Origin: Pseudokineococcus marinus
GTDB lineage: Bacteria > Actinomycetota > Actinomycetes > Actinomycetales > Quadrisphaeraceae
Direction of reading: 5' to 3'
Assembly (NCBI RefSeq): GCF_013004605.1
Contig: NZ_JABEMA010000004.1
Location: forward strand, 1-43,706
Length of the DNA: 43,706 nt
The position numbers and the translations under genes are program-made. This document shows positions 6,133-14,800 of the stretch, piece after piece (position 1 is the first letter of the stretch; each line of letters begins with the position of its first letter). Below the pieces are notes generated by a model, which was not told where the DNA came from, ran no database searches, and saw only the letters and a list, made by a program, of their open reading frames with translations.

Positions 6133-7212
6133 TCAGGCTCCGGGGGTGAGGGCGGGCGCCTGGGGGGCGGGCGCGTGGACGGTGACGTCGACGGCGACGG
6201 CGCCGCCGGTGAGGGCGGCGCGGACGGCGGCGGTGATCTGGGCCTCGGTGAGGGGGGCGCCGCTGTCGGTGGTGGCGGCGGCGAGGTCGCGAATGGTGCG
6301 CTCGACGCGGAGGGCGACGAGGCGGGCATCGGCGGCGTCGGCCTGGGCCTGGGCGGCGTAGCCGAGGACGGTGTCGTCGCGGACGAGCGCGCCAGCCTTG
6401 CGGGCGGGCAGGCGGAGGGTGGCCTCGTGCCAGGTCTCGTGGAGCAGCTGGACGAGGGTGCGGCGGCGGCCTCCGCCGACGTCGTGGCCGGTCTCGGCGG
6501 AGCGGAAGACCTTGGAGCCCTCGGCGGGCGGGCCCATGTGCTCGACGAGGAGCCGCTCGAGGATGTCGCTGAAGCGGGCGTCGTCGGCGCGGGCGGCCTT
6601 CAGCCACGCGTAGACCTCGTCCTGCTGGGCGTCGGTGAGGGCCATGAGGAAGCCTCCTGCTCGGGTGGTGCCGGTGAGGTCGTGGCGGGCCCGGAAGGGG
6701 CCCATGGGGAAGTTCGGGTCGGACTTGCGGCCGGCGGGCGCGGCGATCTCCTTGTGGCCGAAGAGCCGGCCGATCGGCAGGCCGAACTCGCGGAGCAGCT
6801 CCTCGTTGAGCGCGATGAGCGCGACGAGGACAGTCCCGGACCACGGCTCGGTGGTGCCGTTGTTCGCGACCTCGATGCCGACGGCCCGGGAGTTGCCCTG
6901 GTAGGGGTGGAAGGTGCGGCCGGCGTGGTTGGCCAGGCCCGCCGCGATGAGGCGGATCGCGCCGGTGCGGCCGACGCCCCACTGCGCGAGCGGGCCCGGC
7001 AGGTCCGACCGGCCGTCGCGGACCACCCGCAGGGACGGGTAGTCGCCGGGCGGCTGGTCGACGGTGTGGTGGTCGACGACGGACTCGACCGCCGTCAGCG
7101 ACCGACCCTTGTAGCCCCGGTCGACCCAGCCGGGCTCCTCGAGGACGGTGAAGCCGCGAGCGCGCAGCCGGGTCGCGACCCGGGCGAACGCCGCGGCGTG
7201 GCGCATGGGCAT
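6133..7212 (-). CDS. Endolysin, N-acetylmuramoyl-L-alanine amidase
   Basis: A 359-residue peptidoglycan amidase. The ATG at 7212 has AGGAG eight bases upstream; an alternative start at 7242 lacks one. Residues about 38-180 are an Amidase_2 (PGRP-like) zinc amidase: VVDHHT (H48/H49), GIEVANN with E114, GHKEI (H153) and GRKSDPNF (D165) supply ligands and catalytic residues. A helical stretch follows from about 200, with no known wall-binding motif that I can name; it ends in a Pro/Ala tail. It cleaves the amide between MurNAc and the stem peptide. A strong hairpin lies just upstream, so it may have its own promoter or be attenuated from the tail operon. Confidence 0.88.
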   Translation of the reverse strand: MPMRHAAAFARVATRLRARGFTVLEEPGWVDRGYKGRSLTAVESVVDHHTVDQPPGDYPSLRVVRDGRSDLPGPLAQWGVGRTGAIRLIAAGLANHAGRTFHPYQGNSRAVGIEVANNGTTEPWSGTVLVALIALNEELLREFGLPIGRLFGHKEIAAPAGRKSDPNFPMGPFRARHDLTGTTRAGGFLMALTDAQQDEVYAWLKAARADDARFSDILERLLVEHMGPPAEGSKVFRSAETGHDVGGGRRRTLVQLLHETWHEATLRLPARKAGALVRDDTVLGYAAQAQADAADARLVALRVERTIRDLAAATTDSGAPLTEAQITAAVRAALTGGAVAVDVTVHAPAPQAPALTPGA

Positions 7213-7244
7213 GAGGTGGCTCCTGCCAGTCGGGGCGGGCATGG

Positions 7245-7282
7245 GCGAGGGCCGGCACCCGGGGTGGGGTGCCGGCCCTCGC
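7245..7282 (-). terminator. Strong hairpin ahead of the endolysin
   Basis: A perfect 16-bp stem (7245-7260 with 7267-7282) around GGGGTG, between the coiled-coil membrane gene and the endolysin. It overlaps the candidate upstream start of the endolysin, which argues against that start. No T tract follows. Confidence 0.75.
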
Positions 7283-7312
7283 GGGTCGGTCGGCGAGCGC
7301 TGCTCGCGAGCG

Positions 7313-7942
7313 TCAGGTCGGTGGGCTGGGGGTCTCGGTGCGCTGCTCGGGGTCAGGGAGCAGCAGCGGGACGTCGGGCCGCTCGGGGTCCAGGTGGGGT
7401 GGCAGGCCGCCGGGCGTGGCGGCGAGCGCGACGCGGAGCTGGTGGGTCTCGGCGACGAGGCGGACCTCGCGGCGGCGGCACTCCTCGAGCTGGGCGCGGT
7501 GGCGGGTCTCCTGGGCTTCGCGGCGGGCGTGCTGCTCGGCTTCGACGGCGCGGACCTTCTCGGCGTGGGCGACGTCGCGGGAGCGGAGCTCGGCGGCGTG
7601 CTGGCCGTCGCGCTCGGACATGGCGCGGCGGACGCCGGCGAGCTCTTCGCGGACGCCCTCGAGCTCGGCGCGGACCTCGTCGAGCTTCTCGTCCCGCTCG
7701 GTCTCGGCCCGCTCGGCGCGCTCCTCTGCGGCCTTGGCGCGCTCCTGGGCGGCGGAGTACCCGTCGTGGCGGAGCTTGGAGATGTCGCCGACGAGCTTGA
7801 TGGCCAGGCCGATGACGGTGGCGATGCCGGCGAGGACGGCGCCGGCGGCGCCGGCCGTGGCCAGCGGCACCGCGGGGACGGCGGGCGCCGCCGTGAGCGC
7901 CGCGGTGGTGAGGAGGTCGGCCAGGGCGGCGGCGGGCGTCAC
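7313..7942 (-). CDS. Membrane-anchored coiled-coil protein near lysis genes
   Basis: A 209-residue protein starting at GTG 7942, overlapping the previous stop as GTGA. Residues 1-52 are Ala-rich and hydrophobic with a TM helix at about 32-52 (GAVLAGIATVIGLAIKL). Residues about 65-170 are a long charged coiled coil rich in AEERAERAETERDEK-type heptads, and the tail is Pro-rich. This architecture, next to holin and endolysin, resembles accessory lysis or spanin-like proteins, but an actinobacterial host has no typical Gram-negative outer membrane and a scaffold or regulatory holin role is as likely. Confidence 0.78.
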   Translation of the reverse strand: MTPAAALADLLTTAALTAAPAVPAVPLATAGAAGAVLAGIATVIGLAIKLVGDISKLRHDGYSAAQERAKAAEERAERAETERDEKLDEVRAELEGVREELAGVRRAMSERDGQHAAELRSRDVAHAEKVRAVEAEQHARREAQETRHRAQLEECRRREVRLVAETHQLRVALAATPGGLPPHLDPERPDVPLLLPDPEQRTETPSPPT

Positions 7943-8490
7943 GTGGCGGTGCTCCTGTCGTCGCGGCGGCGGGCGTGATGGCGCCGCTCGGCCGCCGGGG
8001 GCAGCCCGGTGAGGGGGTCGGCGGCGAGGGTGCGGACGACGAGGCTGATGTGGACGAGCGTCAGCAGGACCCACAGGACGGCCGCCACCGCGGTGGTGAG
8101 GGGGAAGCGGGCGCCCGGTCCTGCGCCGGCCTCGAGCCACCCGCCCGTCAGGGAGGCGGCGTAGGAGACGTAGGTCCCGGCGATGAAGGCGTGCGCGGCG
8201 AGCACGACCCAGTTGCGGCGCGCGAGCGGCACGAGCATCGACAGGATCACCGCGAGGGACGCCGCGACGAGGGCGATCCCCCACTCGAGCTGGCCGATCT
8301 GGGAGACCCACAGGTTGATCTCCGCGGTCGACGTCGGCGAGCGCACGAGGTCGGCGCCGCGGACGAGGCCGGCGCAGGCGACGACGACCGACAGGGTCGG
8401 CGTCATCCACGTCGGCAGCTGCTGCGGCGCCCAAGGGCGCAGGGCGCCCGACATGACGGTGCCGTAGCGGACGCGCTGACGGGCGATCAC
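7939..8490 (-). CDS. Polytopic membrane protein, holin-like
   Basis: A 183-residue protein from GTG 8490, overlapping its upstream neighbour by GTGA. Four hydrophobic segments: about 30-46, 68-90 (WGIALVAASLAVILSMLVPL), 94-113 and 128-152 (TAVAAVLWVLLTLVHISLVV). The tail RRHHARRRDD is basic. No enzyme motif. It sits between tail-tip genes and the lysis genes, so a holin or antiholin role is inferred. The phage thus has three successive membrane proteins around one endolysin. Confidence 0.75.
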   Translation of the reverse strand: MIARQRVRYGTVMSGALRPWAPQQLPTWMTPTLSVVVACAGLVRGADLVRSPTSTAEINLWVSQIGQLEWGIALVAASLAVILSMLVPLARRNWVVLAAHAFIAGTYVSYAASLTGGWLEAGAGPGARFPLTTAVAAVLWVLLTLVHISLVVRTLAADPLTGLPPAAERRHHARRRDDRSTAT

Positions 8491-9215
8491 GTGCCGTTCC
8501 TGACCGTCGTGGTGGTCAGGAGCCGCTCGACGCCGCCGGCCCGGTAGACCACCGACTCGACGGGCCGGTCGATGCCGCCGGCCCGGTAGGTCCAGCTGGG
8601 AGCCGACGGGGAGGGCGCGGCGTAGGGGCCGGGGTCGGCCGTGGTGTCCCAGGCGTGCTGGTCGGTGAGCATGACCAGGGTGCCGCCGGGGGCGTTGACG
8701 AAGCCGTCGTGGGTGCGGTCGAAGCCGCCCGCGCCGAACGGCGCGCTGATGGTCTCGAGGACGACGTCGTCGGCGGCGCGGCGCACGGTCAGGGACTGGG
8801 TGGCCCCGTCGATGGCGTGCACGAGCCGGTAGGTGCCCGGCCCGTAGGCGGCGGTGGTCTCGGTCCGCAGCGACTGGACCTCGCGGAGGCCGAGCGTGCC
8901 CGTCGCGCGGCGGGTGACCTCCCCGCGGAAGGTAGTCCCGGAGATGACCGAAGACAGGACCGCGTTGCCGGCGGTGGTGGTCCCGTCGTCGAAGGTGACG
9001 TACCAGGAGTGCACCAGGGCGCTCCGGGTGCCCGTCAGGAAGCGCAGGAAGCCGGAGCCGTCGGCCGCGGACCGGCGCGCCGCGAAGCCCCCGTCGACGG
9101 GCGACGGGGCGTAGACGGCGGCCACGCCGACCTGGGCGGCGTGGACGGTGTCAGCGGCGTCGATCGGCTCGCCGGCGGGGCCCTTGCTGTAGCTCTCCCG
9201 CGCGAGCAGCGTCAC
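8487..9215 (-). CDS. Tail-tip or fibre-associated protein
   Basis: A 242-residue protein. GTG 9215 was preferred because it gives the recurring GTGA coupling; 9239 is also possible. The sequence is beta-rich with many Thr/Gly turns and no enzyme motif. The C terminus carries two copies of a short motif, YRAGGIDRPVES and YRAGGVERLLTT, about 14 residues apart. Position among tail fibre genes suggests a minor structural or receptor-binding part. Confidence 0.72.
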   Translation of the reverse strand: MTLLARESYSKGPAGEPIDAADTVHAAQVGVAAVYAPSPVDGGFAARRSAADGSGFLRFLTGTRSALVHSWYVTFDDGTTTAGNAVLSSVISGTTFRGEVTRRATGTLGLREVQSLRTETTAAYGPGTYRLVHAIDGATQSLTVRRAADDVVLETISAPFGAGGFDRTHDGFVNAPGGTLVMLTDQHAWDTTADPGPYAAPSPSAPSWTYRAGGIDRPVESVVYRAGGVERLLTTTTVRNGT

Positions 9216-9691
9216 GGCGTGTACCTCACGACCACGCACGGGTCGGGCAGGTCGGCGGGGAGGGTCGCGCCGGTCGGGAGGGCCACGACGGGGGTGCGGA
9301 CGTTCGGGGCGGTGACCTTGCCGGTGCCGTCGACGCCGAAGAGCGTGACCCGGTTGTCGCGGGCGTCCTGCACCTCGAGCACCGACCCGACGTGCGCCGG
9401 GTCAGCGGCGGCGGTGCGCGAGAAGATCCGCAGCGCGACGGTGTTCACCTTCGCGGGCACGAGGCGGTGCTCGCCGTACTCGTTGACCCACTGCACGAGC
9501 GTGCCGGTGGCCTTGCCGACGGCCCGGAACAGCCACTCCCACCGGTTGGGCCAACCGGCCGTCGACGAGCCGTCGTCGACGACCGTGTAGCTCGCGACCA
9601 GGCCCGTCGCAGCCGGCTGGTCCCCGCCGAGGGTCGGGGCCGGGCCCGGGGTGCTCGTGCCGCCCTTGCCGGGGCCGAAGCTCAGCGGCAT
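9212..9691 (-). CDS. Minor tail protein, hypothetical
   Basis: A 159-residue protein starting at MPLSFGPGKGG; its ATG overlaps the previous stop by one base (TGATG). A Gly/Pro-rich leader is followed by a compact beta-rich domain with WPNRWEWLFRAVG and HVGSVLEVQDARDNRVTLFGVDGTGKV. That last segment resembles the junction repeats seen at the ends of phage fibres. No enzymatic residues. Coupled to the genes on both sides. Confidence 0.7.
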   Translation of the reverse strand: MPLSFGPGKGGTSTPGPAPTLGGDQPAATGLVASYTVVDDGSSTAGWPNRWEWLFRAVGKATGTLVQWVNEYGEHRLVPAKVNTVALRIFSRTAAADPAHVGSVLEVQDARDNRVTLFGVDGTGKVTAPNVRTPVVALPTGATLPADLPDPCVVVRYTP

Positions 9692-10038
9692 CAGCGCACC
9701 GCCTGCACCGAGACGACCGCCGCCGCAGCCGAGAGCAGCTTCACCACGCTGGGGCGGAAGGTCGCCGGCGTCCGCAGGTCCGAGGCGGGGGCGGCGGGGA
9801 TGACGAAGGAACGGGGCCCGCGGACGGCCGGGTCGGTGCCGTCGACCGTCAGCCACACCGGCGCGGTCGAGGAGTGCACGACCACCTCGACCTCGAGCAC
9901 CGCCCGCGACGGCAGCGGGCCCGGCGCGGCGGGCTCGGTGGTGAAGCGGATCTCGGTGATGACGCCGGCGGCCAGGTCGACGTGCGCGGCGACCTCCGGG
10001 GTCGGGGTGGCGGTCCCGTTGACGGTGACGGTGGGCAT
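9691..10038 (-). CDS. Small tail-associated protein, hypothetical
   Basis: A 115-residue protein with a regular beta pattern: MPTVTVNGT opening, HVDLAAGVITEIRF, AVLEVEVVVHSSTAPVWLTVDGT. It looks like a single small beta-sandwich, as in phage fibre accessory or carbohydrate-binding domains, but no family is recognised. It starts at the ATG 10038 and ends coupled to the next gene. Confidence 0.68.
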   Translation of the reverse strand: MPTVTVNGTATPTPEVAAHVDLAAGVITEIRFTTEPAAPGPLPSRAVLEVEVVVHSSTAPVWLTVDGTDPAVRGPRSFVIPAAPASDLRTPATFRPSVVKLLSAAAAVVSVQAVR

Positions 10039-10087
10039 GGCTCTCCCGAGGGGCGGGGGCGCGCGAGCGCCCGGCAGGTGGGTGGGC

Positions 10088-10408
10088 TCAGGTGGTGGGC
10101 ATGTGGGTGGCGACCACGCCCACCCGGGTGCCGTCGGCCATGAGGGCGGCCAGGCCGGCGTTGCGGACCCGGACCGTCACCGCGGTGCGGGTCTGCGCGG
10201 AGACGCCGTCGATGACGACCTTCCCCAGCAGCGACGACGACGCCATGAGCACGGGCGCGGCGACGTAGGTCGCGTCCGGCATGGGCTGCTCGAGCGCCAC
10301 GACGACGTCGCGGGTGCCGCCGGCGAGCAGCTGCCCGGCGACCGCGACGGCGCCCTTGGTCACGACCTGCCCCCGGGACGGCGGGGGTGGGCCCATCCGC
10401 AGTGGCAC
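10088..10408 (-). CDS. Small tail-associated beta protein
   Basis: A protein of about 106 residues from GTG 10408 (ATG 10396 is an alternative). It is beta-rich: TRDVVVALEQPMPDATYVAAPV followed by TRTAVTVRVRNAGLAAL, a pattern reminiscent of the small H-type lectin-like modules found in phage fibres. It lies 12 bases after the beta-helix fibre gene, so the two probably work together. Function inferred from position only. Confidence 0.65.
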   Translation of the reverse strand: MPLRMGPPPPSRGQVVTKGAVAVAGQLLAGGTRDVVVALEQPMPDATYVAAPVLMASSSLLGKVVIDGVSAQTRTAVTVRVRNAGLAALMADGTRVGVVATHMPTT

Positions 10409-10420
10409 GGCGCGCTGGGC

Positions 10421-11704
10421 CTAGGCGCTGAAGAGGGTGGTGCCGTCGCGGACGACGCGGGCGTAGGAGTTCGCGCCGGGCGCGCCGACGACATGGGTCC
10501 CGCCGGAGGGGACGGTCACGAAGGCGGACAGGAGAACCTGCGGGGTGCCCGCGAACTCCAGGCCCGTCGTCTGAGGCCAGCGGCCGCCTGCGCGGGAGGT
10601 CGCCCGCAGGCCGGTGAAGACGCCGGCGCCGGCGATGCGGAAGCCGGCGCTGTTGGAGTCGGCGAGGAAGCCGGTGACGGTGGCGTCCGCGGAGGAGACG
10701 TTGAGGCCGTAGCCGCCGCAGTCCTGCGCGGCGCAGCCGGTGACCTCGCACCGTGACGAGGAGATCTTGATGCCGTCGGCCCCGGTGGTCGACCCGTCGG
10801 TGTTGCCGCGGTAGTAGACCTTCGAGTTGGCCAGGCGCGTGTTCCCACCGCCGAGCTCGATGCCGGGGAAGGCGCTGCCGCCGGTGGCGCGGATGTCGCT
10901 GATCTGGGAGTCCGAGGAGGAGTCGACGAGGAGGCCCTGCTCGAAGCAGTTGAAGAGGACGCACTCGAAGATCTGCATCTCCCGCGAGCCACCGGACGAG
11001 CCGGTGCACCAGATGCCCTTGCCGGCGGCCTTGTGGACGTTGACCCCGGAGATGCGGTTGAAGGGGTCGTTGCCGGTCTTCAGCTCGTAGGTGTCGCCCG
11101 TCCCGGCGCCGACGTACTTGATCCCGTGGCCGTTGAAGGCCGAGGCGTTGGCGCGGGCGATCGTGAGGTCGCTGACCCTCGACCGCGTCACGTTGGCGTT
11201 GACCAGCTGGATGGCGCCCCGGTCGATGGCGGAGGGGTACATGGGCTGGATGAGGGTGCCGTCACCGGCGCCCCGCAGGTGTGTCGAGGGGTGCATGAGG
11301 ATCGACGTGGCCCCGTCGTGGCCGACGTAGAAGTTCGGGCCCACGAGCTCGACGCCGACGTACCCCTGGCCCCCGAAGCCGTCAGCGGGGCGGGACGCCT
11401 TGACCAGTGCGGCGGTGATCTCCGCCTGGTCGTTGGTGCCGTCGCACACGAAGTCGGCGCCGGCCTTCACGTCGGCGGGCAGGTCCGCGGACGCGACCTT
11501 CAACAGCCCCGGGCGGGGCGTCGTGGTCGCCGGCGTGGTGCCCTTGCCGGCGTCGTAGTCCCGCGCCAGCGCGCGCAGCGCCTGCCCGAGCCGGAAGAGG
11601 TCCGGGCCGCTCTTGCGGGCGGCCTGGGCGGTGTCCGACGGCAGCGTGGCCGGCGCCGCGTCGTCGAAGGTCTTGAAGTCCGGCTCGCGGTCGATCAGCG
11701 CCAC
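10421..11704 (-). CDS. Tail fibre or tailspike with right-handed beta-helix
   Basis: A 427-residue protein from GTG 11704, with GAGGAGG five bases before it. The N terminus (1-65) is helical and probably joins the virion. Residues about 70-400 have the spacing of a right-handed parallel beta-helix: FVCDGTNDQAEITAAL is the typical opening, followed by short Asn/Gly/Ser-punctuated turns such as HKAAGKGIWCTGSSGG and CFEQGLLVDSSSDSQISDI. This is the pectate-lyase-like fold of phage tailspikes; polysaccharide cleavage is possible, but no catalytic pair can be assigned. Confidence 0.83.
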   Translation of the reverse strand: MALIDREPDFKTFDDAAPATLPSDTAQAARKSGPDLFRLGQALRALARDYDAGKGTTPATTTPRPGLLKVASADLPADVKAGADFVCDGTNDQAEITAALVKASRPADGFGGQGYVGVELVGPNFYVGHDGATSILMHPSTHLRGAGDGTLIQPMYPSAIDRGAIQLVNANVTRSRVSDLTIARANASAFNGHGIKYVGAGTGDTYELKTGNDPFNRISGVNVHKAAGKGIWCTGSSGGSREMQIFECVLFNCFEQGLLVDSSSDSQISDIRATGGSAFPGIELGGGNTRLANSKVYYRGNTDGSTTGADGIKISSSRCEVTGCAAQDCGGYGLNVSSADATVTGFLADSNSAGFRIAGAGVFTGLRATSRAGGRWPQTTGLEFAGTPQVLLSAFVTVPSGGTHVVGAPGANSYARVVRDGTTLFSA

Positions 11705-11750
11705 GGGTCCTCCTCAGGTGATGGCTGCCGCTTGACGTTCATGCCCACGA

Positions 11751-11774
11751 GCCGGCCCACGTGCCGGCCCACGT
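11751..11774. repeat. Tandem 12-bp duplication
   Basis: GCCGGCCCACGT occurs twice head to tail, preceded by a partial copy, in the 111-base gap between two fibre genes. Confidence 0.7.
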
Positions 11775-11789
11775 GCTCGAGGTGGTGTC

Positions 11790-11816
11790 ACCCCCGGGGG
11801 ACTCGCCCCCGGGGGT
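11790..11816 (-). terminator. Hairpin at the end of the large fibre gene
   Basis: ACCCCCGGGGG (11790-11800) pairs with 11806-11816 around ACTCG, touching the stop codon of the 1260-residue gene. It may reduce expression of the distal fibre genes. Confidence 0.65.
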
Positions 11817-14800
11817 CAGCGAGGGTCGTAGAGGTTCACCGCCACCCCGGGCGCGTAGGGGCCCGGTCCGACGTTGTTGACGGCCCGGACGTCGTAGAAG
11901 TAGCCGTTGCCCGAGCCCAGTCCCGTGTCATCGAGGCTGGTGCCGGTGACCCGCCGCGGGGTGACGGCCCCGATGTCCTGGCCCTGGACGACCCGGCGGA
12001 CGTCGTAGCCGGTGACCGGCTGCCCCGTCGGCGCCGTCCACGAGACCGTGGCCGTCGTCGTCGAGGTCCTCTGGCCGGTCAGCCCGGTCGGGGCGGCCGG
12101 AGCGGCGGTGGCCGTCGTCGGCGCCGTGTAGGTGCCGAGCGTGGCCGCGGCCGAGGGGTCGGAGACGTTGGGCACCGCGTCGAAGGCGACCACGGTGACC
12201 CGGTAGGACGACGTCGCGCTGAGGTTCGGCAGCGTGGCGCTGGTCGTCGTCGTCTCGACGGTGACCGAGCTGCCCGAGGCCAGCGAGACGCGGGTGACGC
12301 GGTAGCCGCGCACCCCGGTGCCGGCGTCGGTGGACGCCTGCCAGGTCACGCGGCCCTCGGTGTCGCTGGTGCGGGTCGCCACCACCCCGGTCGGTGCGGT
12401 CGGTGGGGTGGAGTCCACCGGCGCCGGGGTGGTCGAGCCGCCGCCGGCGGGCGTGGTCGCCCCGATCGTCCCGTCGGTCACCGACACGCCCATCACCGAC
12501 CGCGAGCCCGGCGGGGTCGCGTTCGGCCCGGTCGGCGCTGAGGTGATGGCCGTGGCGCCGACCGGGCGCACGCCCCGCCAGTCCAGGTGCTGGGGGTAGG
12601 TCCCCTCGTCGCGCCAGGACAGGCCCGCGTTGACCTTGCCGTCCATGACGACGTCACGGAGGACCACCGTGCCGTCGTCCATCGCCGATGACCCGTACTG
12701 CACCATCTGGATGAAGGCGCCGTCGACGACGCGGCCCTTCTCCAGCAGGACGTTCGACTGCTTCTTCCCGCCGGTCACGTTGCTGGCGATCATCTTCAGC
12801 CACATGCCGTCCTGGATGAGGCTGCTCGTGCTGCCGCCCTGGGAGTAGTAGGGCCGCAGGCCCAGGCGGTACCGCGAGCGCAGGAAGGTGAAGCGGCGCA
12901 GCTGCACGTCGGAGGTGTTCGCCATGTCGCCGTCGGAGCCGACGAGGATGTTGGCCTGCGCGCCGCCGTCGACGAGCATGTCGGTGACCAGGCAGTGGTG
13001 GGTGCCGCCGAAGGCGAGGCCGCGGCCCCAGTCCTGGCCGATGGTGACCGGCGCGTCGAAGTAGATGTTGTAGGGGCGGTTGGCGTCCCCGTTGCTGCGG
13101 TAGCCGATGATCCCGTCGTCGTCGCCGCAGTAGACCGAGGTCTTGCGCACGAAGTAGCCGTCGTGGGCGCTGGCGGTGACGTGGGTGCCGTCGGCGTTGG
13201 TGTGGTCGGCGACGACGTCGACGATGTGCCAGTCGGAGGGGCCGTTGTAGACCAGGAAGCCGGCGTCGCGGCCCCGCTCGGCGTAGCAGCGGAGCAGGCG
13301 GATGCCGACGGCTCCGGCGCCCTCGATGAACCACTGCCCGGAGTCGCCGTTCTTCCCGTCGCCGCGGGTGCCGGGGCGGGCCGGGTACTTGGGGTCGGCG
13401 CCGGTGGGGGCCCACAGCTGGTGGACGTCGCGGTAGGTGACGTCCGGGAGCGTGATGCGGGTGCCGGCGGTGTCGTAGCGGTTGGAGGTGAACAGGCACC
13501 CGGCGCCGTCGAGGGTGAAGCCGCCGCGGCCGGCGTTCGTCCCGCCGAGGCCACCGTCGAGGTCCATGTGGTTCACGAGGTAGGTGGGGTAGCCGACGAC
13601 GGCAGTGGTGCCCGTCACGGCGGTCGTGACGGCCTTGGCGAGCGTCGCAGTGCGCCCGTCGCTGCTGACGGCGGTGATGGTCGTGCGGTGCACCCAGTTG
13701 TCGAGGGGGTCCGCGGCGCCGGCGTTGCCGGCCGCGAGGGGCCCGTCGGTGCGGCCGGCCCGGTGGACCATGACCTTCTTGCCGACCATCGAGGACGGGA
13801 AGGAGCCCGCCGCGGCGGTCAGCGACGTCCCGGACGCCGTCACCGCGGTGACGACCGTGCCGGGCTTCTTGGAGCGCACGACGTCGCCCGGGTTGCAGGC
13901 GCGCAGCGCCTCCCGCAGCGGGCCGGTGCCGACGCCCGCGACGAAGTCCGTGCCGTCGACGGCGACGCCGTCGCCGACCGCGCCGAAGTCCTCGAGGAAC
14001 AGCACCCGGCCGGTGGGCGCGACGAAGCGGGTGGAGTGCGTCAGCGACCACTGCCCGTCGGAGGCCTGCACGCGCACCACACCGCGGTAGCGGCGCCCGG
14101 CCACCGGGGCGGCCGTCGACGGGGCGGTCCAGGACTCCGCCGCGCCCTGCGCGACGCCGGAGGTGACCACGACTCGCCCGGCGGTGCCGCCGTCGCCGCC
14201 GACCTCCTCGACCCACGCCTCGTAGGCCGTCTGCGTCAGGACCGGCACGTCGACCTCGAGGAGGGTGGACGGGAGCCGGGAGTCGGGCATCGAGGAGACC
14301 CACGCCACCTGGAAGCGGCCGCCGGTGCCGGTGGCGCCGCCGACGACGTCGGTCTCGTAGGTCGCCCGGGCGTGCGGCTTGGAGGCGAAGGGGATCCACC
14401 AGCGGCAGCCGCTCGGCGGAGCCGGGTTGGTGCCGACGACCTGGTTGGCCACCGAGACCGTCAGCTCCGTCGAGCCGGTGTTGCCCGACCCGTCGGTCGC
14501 GAGCGCCCGCAGGGTGATGGGGCCGTTCTGCACGGACGTCGTCGACCAGGCCGGCAGGGACCACTCGAGGTCGGCGCCGGTGCCGGTGAGGGTCGCCAGG
14601 CCCAGGTCGATGGTGCCGGCGAAGACGCGCACGGACGTGACGACGACGTCGTCGGAGGTGGTGCCCCGCAGGGTGAGCGTCCCGGCGACCGAGGCCCCGG
14701 AGGCGGGGAAGGTGAAGGCGACCAGAGGGGACTGGGTGTCGCTCTTGGACTGCTGCAGCGCGGCGACCTGGTCGCGCAGCTGCTGCACCGACGCGCGGAG

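Noticed and set aside
7212-7242. Endolysin start at GTG/ATG 7242
   Set aside because: It falls within three bases of a strong hairpin and lacks a ribosome site, whereas ATG 7212 has AGGAG eight bases upstream.
11033-12541. A 502-codon plus-strand frame across the fibre gene junction
   Set aside because: It crosses the terminator and repeat region and is antisense to two supported genes. Its sequence is repeat-driven low complexity.
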